Positions 7,276 to 10,964 of a stretch of 10,964 nucleotides of DNA are shown piece after piece. The stretch is from an uncultured Chromatiales bacterium (GTDB lineage Bacteria > Pseudomonadota > Gammaproteobacteria > Steroidobacterales > GCA-2729495): positions 1 through 10,964 of the forward strand of contig CAJXQV010000021.1 in the NCBI GenBank assembly GCA_913058165.1, written 5' to 3'. A program made the translations under genes and the position numbers. The notes under the pieces are model-generated. The model was not told the origin of the DNA. It saw only the letters and a list, made by a program, of their open reading frames with translations, and searched no databases. Positions within the stretch are counted from its first letter, which is position 1, and every line of letters begins with the position of its first letter.

Positions 7276-8070
7276 GTGCAGCAATATCTGGATTTAATGC
7301 GACACGTGTTGGCTAACGGCACCCGGAAAGACGATCGAACCGGCACCGGCACATTGAGTGTTTTTGGTCATCAGCTGCGCTTCAATTTGCAGCAGGGTTT
7401 CCCGATGGTAACCACCAAAAAGCTGCACACCCGCTCGATCATTCATGAGCTGTTGTGGTTCCTGAACGGCGATACCAATATTGGCTATCTCAAAGAAAAT
7501 GGCGTTCGCATCTGGGATGAGTGGGCAGACGCCAATGGGGATCTCGGACCGGTTTACGGTAAACAGTGGCGCTCTTGGCCCACTCCGGATGGAGGCAGTA
7601 TTGATCAGTTAGAGCAAAGCCTGGAGTTGCTGCGGAACACTCCCGATTCCCGACGCATTATTGTGAGCGCCTGGAACGTTGCTGAGCTGGATCAGATGGC
7701 ATTGATGCCATGTCACGCCTTCTTTCAGTTTTATGTTGCTGACGGCAAGTTATCCTGTCAGCTGTATCAGCGTAGCGCGGATATTTTTCTCGGTGTGCCA
7801 TTCAATATCGCGTCGTATGCGCTGTTAACTCATATGGTCGCTCAGCAGGTCGGCTTAGAAGTGGGTGATTTTATCTGGACGGGTGGCGACTGCCATTTGT
7901 ATCTGAATCATCTGGAGCAAACTGAGCTGCAGCTGTCGCGTGACCCCTTGCCTTTGCCTAAGCTTAATATTTTGCGTAAGCCTGACTCTATTTCAGACTA
8001 TGCTTTTGATGACTTTGAGATTGAAGGCTATGAGTGTCATCCGCACATTAAGGCGCCGGTTGCTATTTAG
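7276..8070 (+). CDS. thyA: Thymidylate synthase
   Basis: A 264-residue cytosolic homodimeric enzyme that methylates dUMP to dTMP using 5,10-methylenetetrahydrofolate, releasing dihydrofolate. The length equals that of E. coli ThyA and key residues fall on the same numbers: R21 in KDDRTGTGT, the nucleophile C146 in [10 protein letters not shown]126/R127 that reach the partner subunit's phosphate, R166 with D169 in [10 protein letters not shown]177, and H207/Y209 in DCHLYLNH. The C-terminus ends in APVAI, as in E. coli. The start is GTG with a good ribosome binding site inside lgt, three bases after the lgt stop, so expression is very probably coupled to lgt. Because ThyA produces dihydrofolate, a dihydrofolate reductase is needed, but folA is not present in the window. 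The stop is 29 bases from the end of the convergent apaH, and I find no strong terminator hairpin between them. Confidence 0.98.
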   Translation: MQQYLDLMRHVLANGTRKDDRTGTGTLSVFGHQLRFNLQQGFPMVTTKKLHTRSIIHELLWFLNGDTNIGYLKENGVRIWDEWADANGDLGPVYGKQWRSWPTPDGGSIDQLEQSLELLRNTPDSRRIIVSAWNVAELDQMALMPCHAFFQFYVADGKLSCQLYQRSADIFLGVPFNIASYALLTHMVAQQVGLEVGDFIWTGGDCHLYLNHLEQTELQLSRDPLPLPKLNILRKPDSISDYAFDDFEIEGYECHPHIKAPVAI

Positions 8071-8099
8071 CCAAGAGCAGCATTTCAGAGCTTCATGAT

Positions 8100-8927
8100 T
8101 TAAAGCTTCTTAAGCTGCAGGCTGGGGAGTTTGACCGCTTGAGCATCTGGAATATCGATACGCAGTGCTGTTAGAGAGCCTCCCCAAACGCAGCCTGTGT
8201 CCAGGCCCAGCAGTAAATCCGTTTGTAATAAGCCCAGTGCAGACCAGTGCCCGAACACAATCCGGGGAATGCCAGCACGTCGCTGCGGGTGCTCAAACCA
8301 GGGCATGAGCTCTGCCGGCGCATCGCTTAGCGGACCTTTGTAGGCGAAGTCCATTGCACCCGTGCTTGCCACTAGGCGCAAGCGGGTCAGATGATTTGTG
8401 ATGCAGCGGATGCGATCTGTTCCCGTCAGTGAATCCGACCACAATGCCGGTTCCCTGCCATACATTAATTGCAGGAATTCGCCGGGGGTGTCACCACGCA
8501 GTTGTGTTTCAACTTCAGCAGCCAGTTGCAAGGTTTCTAAACCATCCCATGCAGGCGCAACGCCGGCATGCACCAATAAGGTATCGAGTGCTGGGTCGTA
8601 GTGCGCGAGTGGCTGGCGACGCAGCCAGTCGAGCAGCTCATCCGCATCGGGCGCTTGCAGCACCGGCTCGAGATTGTGCTTTATATCAGGGGTTTTACTG
8701 GCGAACCGCAAGGCCAGCAGGTGCAGGTCATGATTACCGAGGACGGTGATGCAGGCGGAACCCAGCGAGCGCACGAAGCGGAGCGTTGCCAAAGATTCGG
8801 GCCCCCGGTTTACCAGGTCGCCGGTTAGCCAGAGTTGATCTTTATCCGGCGTAAACCGGAGGGTATCCAGCAGCTTCCGGAGCTCGCTATAACAACCCTG
8901 AATGTCGCCTATGGCGAAGATCGCCAT
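8100..8927 (-). CDS. apaH: Bis(5'-nucleosyl)-tetraphosphatase, symmetrical
   Basis: A 275-residue cytosolic metallophosphatase that splits Ap4A symmetrically into two ADP and so controls alarmone-like dinucleotides; in E. coli it also removes Np4 caps from RNA. The calcineurin-like phosphoesterase motifs are all present: GDIQGC (7-12), GDLVNRGP (36-43), GNHD (64-67), then LVHAGVAP and FGHW in the C-terminal half, which supply the metal ligands. The length fits the family (about 270-280). It is the last gene of the pdxA-rsmA-apaG-apaH cluster here, 24 bases after the apaG stop. There is no recognisable Shine-Dalgarno site before the ATG, but MAIFAIGDIQGC is the expected N-terminus. In E. coli folA follows; here the convergent thyA does. 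Confidence 0.97.
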   Translation of the reverse strand: MAIFAIGDIQGCYSELRKLLDTLRFTPDKDQLWLTGDLVNRGPESLATLRFVRSLGSACITVLGNHDLHLLALRFASKTPDIKHNLEPVLQAPDADELLDWLRRQPLAHYDPALDTLLVHAGVAPAWDGLETLQLAAEVETQLRGDTPGEFLQLMYGREPALWSDSLTGTDRIRCITNHLTRLRLVASTGAMDFAYKGPLSDAPAELMPWFEHPQRRAGIPRIVFGHWSALGLLQTDLLLGLDTGCVWGGSLTALRIDIPDAQAVKLPSLQLKKL

Positions 8928-8951
8928 TGTCAGGAGAGCCCGAGCAACGAC

Positions 8952-9335
8952 TTAGTTGAGCACTTGCGGTACTGCCAGACGAAATACCGGAATTGTTGCA
9001 TCGAAAGCATCTTTATCGTTGCTCAGCATGCCGTAAGTACCCTGCATGGTGCCCACCGGTGTCTTTATTACTGTGCCGCTGGAGTAGGTGTGCACTGCGC
9101 CGGGAGCAATGTAAGGCTGTTCACCGATAACGCCATCGCCGTGGACCTCATGAACACCACCATCTGAATCGGTAATTAACCAATGTCGAGTGAGTATGCG
9201 GGTGGTTTTCCGGCCGAGGTTCTCGATAGAGATAGTGTAGACGAAGACATAGCGTTCTTCGCTGGGGCTGGATTGATGCTCTAGATACTGGGCTCTGGCG
9301 GAAACACGGATGCTGTCATTTAGGGTGTTATTCAT
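8952..9335 (-). CDS. apaG: ApaG protein
   Basis: A 127-residue single-domain protein with the fibronectin III-like beta fold of the ApaG family, typical in length (about 125). Family hallmarks are the strand YVFVYTISIENLG (29-41), HWLITDSDG (51-59), the glycine-rich GDGVIGEQP (66-74), and the run KTPVGTMQGTYGML (91-104). ApaG binds pyrophosphate or nucleotides in some reports, but its cellular role remains unclear, so no reaction is assigned. It lies between rsmA and apaH as in E. coli. The ATG is 68 bases after the rsmA stop, the loosest junction in this cluster, so an internal promoter is possible, although none is clear. The Shine-Dalgarno sequence is weak. Confidence 0.96.
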   Translation of the reverse strand: MNNTLNDSIRVSARAQYLEHQSSPSEERYVFVYTISIENLGRKTTRILTRHWLITDSDGGVHEVHGDGVIGEQPYIAPGAVHTYSSGTVIKTPVGTMQGTYGMLSNDKDAFDATIPVFRLAVPQVLN

Positions 9336-9403
9336 GGATTCTATTCTAGCTTATGCCACGGAGTTGGGCGTAAATTTTTTTCGGGCGTGCTTTTTAGGTG
9401 AGC

Positions 9404-10177
9404 TTACAATTGCTCGGCAAGCAGCAAGAATTCGCTCGGCGAGAGTACTTCGGCGCGGAGTCCGGGGTCGATGCCGGCACCTTCAATTTGCTCTGTGTCG
9501 AGCAAACCCTTCAGCGCGTTGTTCAGAGTTTTACGGCGCATGCCGAAAGCAGCAGTAACGACTTGTTTGTAAGTCGGGTAAATTTCAGCATTGACTAGTG
9601 GAATTGCCGAAGGAGTGAGTCTGGCAAAACTAGAGTCAACCTTGGGCGCCGGGGTAAAGCTATTGGGTTTGATATTGAACAGATGCTCTACTTCGCAGCG
9701 CGCAGCGAGCATTACAGTTAGCCTGCCGTATTGCTTGCTGCCTGGTTCTGCCGCCATACGCTCGATGACTTCCTTTTGCAGCATTACATGCATGTCAGTA
9801 AACAGTTCTGCTGAATCCAGAAAGTGGAACAGCAGCGGGGTGGAGATGTTGTAGGGCAGGTTGCCGACCAAGCGCAGTTTTTCACCTGTCTTAGGTAGGG
9901 TGGAAAAATCAAACTTCAGTGCGTCGCCGCGATGTACCTCGACAGTTGATGGCCATTCCAGCGCTTCGAGTGCATCGGCCAAATCACGATCAATTTCAAT
10001 GACATCAACATGCTCAGCCTGATAGCTGAGGGCGCGGGTAATCGCGCCGCGACCTGGTCCGATTTCAACGATATGATCTTCAGCAGCAGGGCGGATAAAA
10101 TCAATGATTTTGCCGATAATGTTGGCGTCATGCAGAAAGTTTTGGCCAAAGCGTTTTTTTGGAGCGTTAAATTTCAT
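9404..10177 (-). CDS. rsmA: 16S rRNA dimethyladenosine transferase
   Basis: A 257-residue S-adenosylmethionine-dependent enzyme (also called KsgA) that dimethylates two adjacent adenines in the terminal helix of 16S rRNA (A1518 and A1519 in E. coli numbering), a late small-subunit maturation step. It has the characteristic FGQNFLHD (10-17), SAM-binding motif I EIGPGRGAIT (38-47), the acidic IEIDRDL (60-66), the catalytic NLPYNIS (107-112 region), and the C-terminal FGMRRKTLNNAL helix used for RNA contact. The length is slightly below the 273 residues of E. coli. The start codon overlaps the pdxA stop in an ATGA arrangement, so translation is probably coupled to pdxA; there is no good independent Shine-Dalgarno site. 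Loss of this gene in E. coli gives kasugamycin resistance. Confidence 0.97.
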   Translation of the reverse strand: MKFNAPKKRFGQNFLHDANIIGKIIDFIRPAAEDHIVEIGPGRGAITRALSYQAEHVDVIEIDRDLADALEALEWPSTVEVHRGDALKFDFSTLPKTGEKLRLVGNLPYNISTPLLFHFLDSAELFTDMHVMLQKEVIERMAAEPGSKQYGRLTVMLAARCEVEHLFNIKPNSFTPAPKVDSSFARLTPSAIPLVNAEIYPTYKQVVTAAFGMRRKTLNNALKGLLDTEQIEGAGIDPGLRAEVLSPSEFLLLAEQL

Positions 10178-10915
10178 GCGGACTGTCGGAACTTCGAGCT
10201 CATTGCTATGGCCGTGGATACAGCCGCCTGAAGACTTTCAGCACTGGCCTTGCCAGATCCGGCAAGATCAAGTGCGGTGCCATGGTCTACAGATGTGCGG
10301 ATAATGGGCAAGCCAAGTGTGATGTTGACGATATTGCCAAAGCCCGCATGTTTAATCACCGGTAAGCCCTGATCATGGTACATAGCAATAACTGCATCGA
10401 AGTTGCGCAGTTGCGTTTGAGTGAAGGCGGTATCAGCGGGCAGCGGCCCCGTTAGTGCAAGCCCCTCTTCGATTAACTGATTAATAACAGGTTGTATGAG
10501 TTGCTGCTCCTCATCCCCCAGGTGCCCACTTTCGCCAGCGTGCGGGTTTAATCCCAGCACCGCAATGCGCGGCTGATCTAAATCGAAATAACGTTGCATA
10601 TCTGCAGCGACAATACGGCAGACGCGGGTAAGATTGTCTTTGTTGATGGCATCGGGGACGGCGCGCAGCGGTAGATGTGTGGTAACCAGGGCCACTCTTA
10701 GTCCGGTGCTCTCATCGGCCAGCATCATTACCGGAAGCTGGCCGCCGCAACGTTTCGCCAGATATTCAGTGTGACCCGAAAACGTAATGCCCGCATCATT
10801 GATGACGCTTTTTTGCACAGGGGCAGTGACCATGGCAGAGAACTCACCGCTCATGCAGCCATCACAGGCGAGATCCAGTGTGCGCAATACCGATGCGGCA
10901 TTGGCGGGGTTTAGT
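10174..10915 (-). CDS. pdxA: 4-hydroxythreonine-4-phosphate dehydrogenase, 5' end missing
   Basis: The C-terminal 246 residues of PdxA, the NAD-dependent cytosolic enzyme that oxidises 4-phosphohydroxy-L-threonine in the DXP-dependent route to pyridoxal 5'-phosphate. The genuine frame starts at LNPANAASV (first full codon 10914-10912); compared with E. coli PdxA (329 residues) roughly 80-90 N-terminal residues are lost because the contig ends in adapter. The divalent-metal histidines are visible in THLPLR, NPHAGESGH and MYHDQGLP, and the substrate region GHTEYLAKR is present. The C-terminal TLGLPIIRTSVDHGTALDLAGSGKA is typical. An apparent start at 10944, giving MGSEMCIRDR, is translated from adapter and is false. 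The stop overlaps the rsmA start by four bases (ATGA). Confidence 0.96.
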
Positions 10916-10964
10916 CTGTCTCTTATACACATCTCCGAGCCCACGAGACAAGAGGCAATCTCGT
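10916..10964. other. Nextera read-2 adapter with i7 index (sequencing artefact)
   Basis: Bases 10916-10934 are the Tn5 mosaic end in the outward orientation, 10935-10949 (CCGAGCCCACGAGAC) the Nextera read-2 tail, 10950-10957 (AAGAGGCA) an i7 index that matches the standard N711 code, and 10958-10964 (ATCTCGT) the start of the P7 flow-cell sequence. None of it is genomic. The last genomic base is 10915. Confidence 0.98.

Noticed and set aside
8071..8115. AGCTT...AAGCT repeat between thyA and apaH as a terminator
   Set aside because: The stem is short and AT-rich, lies within the last apaH codons and lacks a following U run.
10915..10944. An ATG at 10944 on the minus strand as the start of pdxA
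   Set aside because: The first ten codons are adapter sequence (MGSEMCIRDR), not genome; the real gene continues beyond the contig.

Overview
The window is one assembled contig, about 10.9 kb, with Illumina Nextera (Tn5) adapter sequence left at both ends (1-32 and 10916-10964). Genomic DNA therefore runs from 33 to 10915, and the gene at each end is cut by the adapter. The genes suggest a gammaproteobacterium: the pdxA-rsmA-apaG-apaH cluster has the same order and overlap style as in Escherichia coli and Pseudomonas, lgt-thyA are paired as in those genera, and ThyA has the 264-residue length of the E. coli enzyme. A free-living, possibly marine lineage is a guess from overall character, not a demonstrated placement.

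Left part (33-2340). A cut gene on the minus strand (33-140) looks like the N-terminus of a STAS-containing MlaE-type ABC transporter permease. Divergent from it is a two-gene phosphate unit on the plus strand: a PhoU-like DUF47 protein (334-1008), then a PiT inorganic phosphate permease (1018-2268). A strong bidirectional hairpin terminator (2304-2337) closes this unit and also serves the convergent gene behind it.

Middle part (2358-6300). This is the less standard stretch. It holds a small exported protein with six cysteines and no recognised function (2358-2723, minus), a short-chain dehydrogenase that unexpectedly carries a lipoprotein signal (3012-3839, plus), a small cupin protein (3871-4239, minus), and upstream of the cupin in the same direction a large thioredoxin-fold/DUF255 protein of the YyaL/SSP411 family (4255-6300, minus).

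Right part (6424-10915). lgt and thyA form a tight plus-strand pair in which the thyA ribosome binding site lies inside the last codons of lgt. They converge on the minus-strand cluster pdxA (cut), rsmA, apaG, apaH, where pdxA and rsmA overlap by 4 bases (ATGA). These are housekeeping functions: lipoprotein maturation, dTMP synthesis, vitamin B6 synthesis, 16S rRNA dimethylation and dinucleoside polyphosphate hydrolysis.

I see no mobile element, CRISPR array, tRNA, rRNA or defence system. Most of the window is ordinary core genome. The points worth a second look are the lipobox-bearing dehydrogenase, the six-cysteine exported protein, and the adapter contamination, which would create a false N-terminus on pdxA if annotated automatically.
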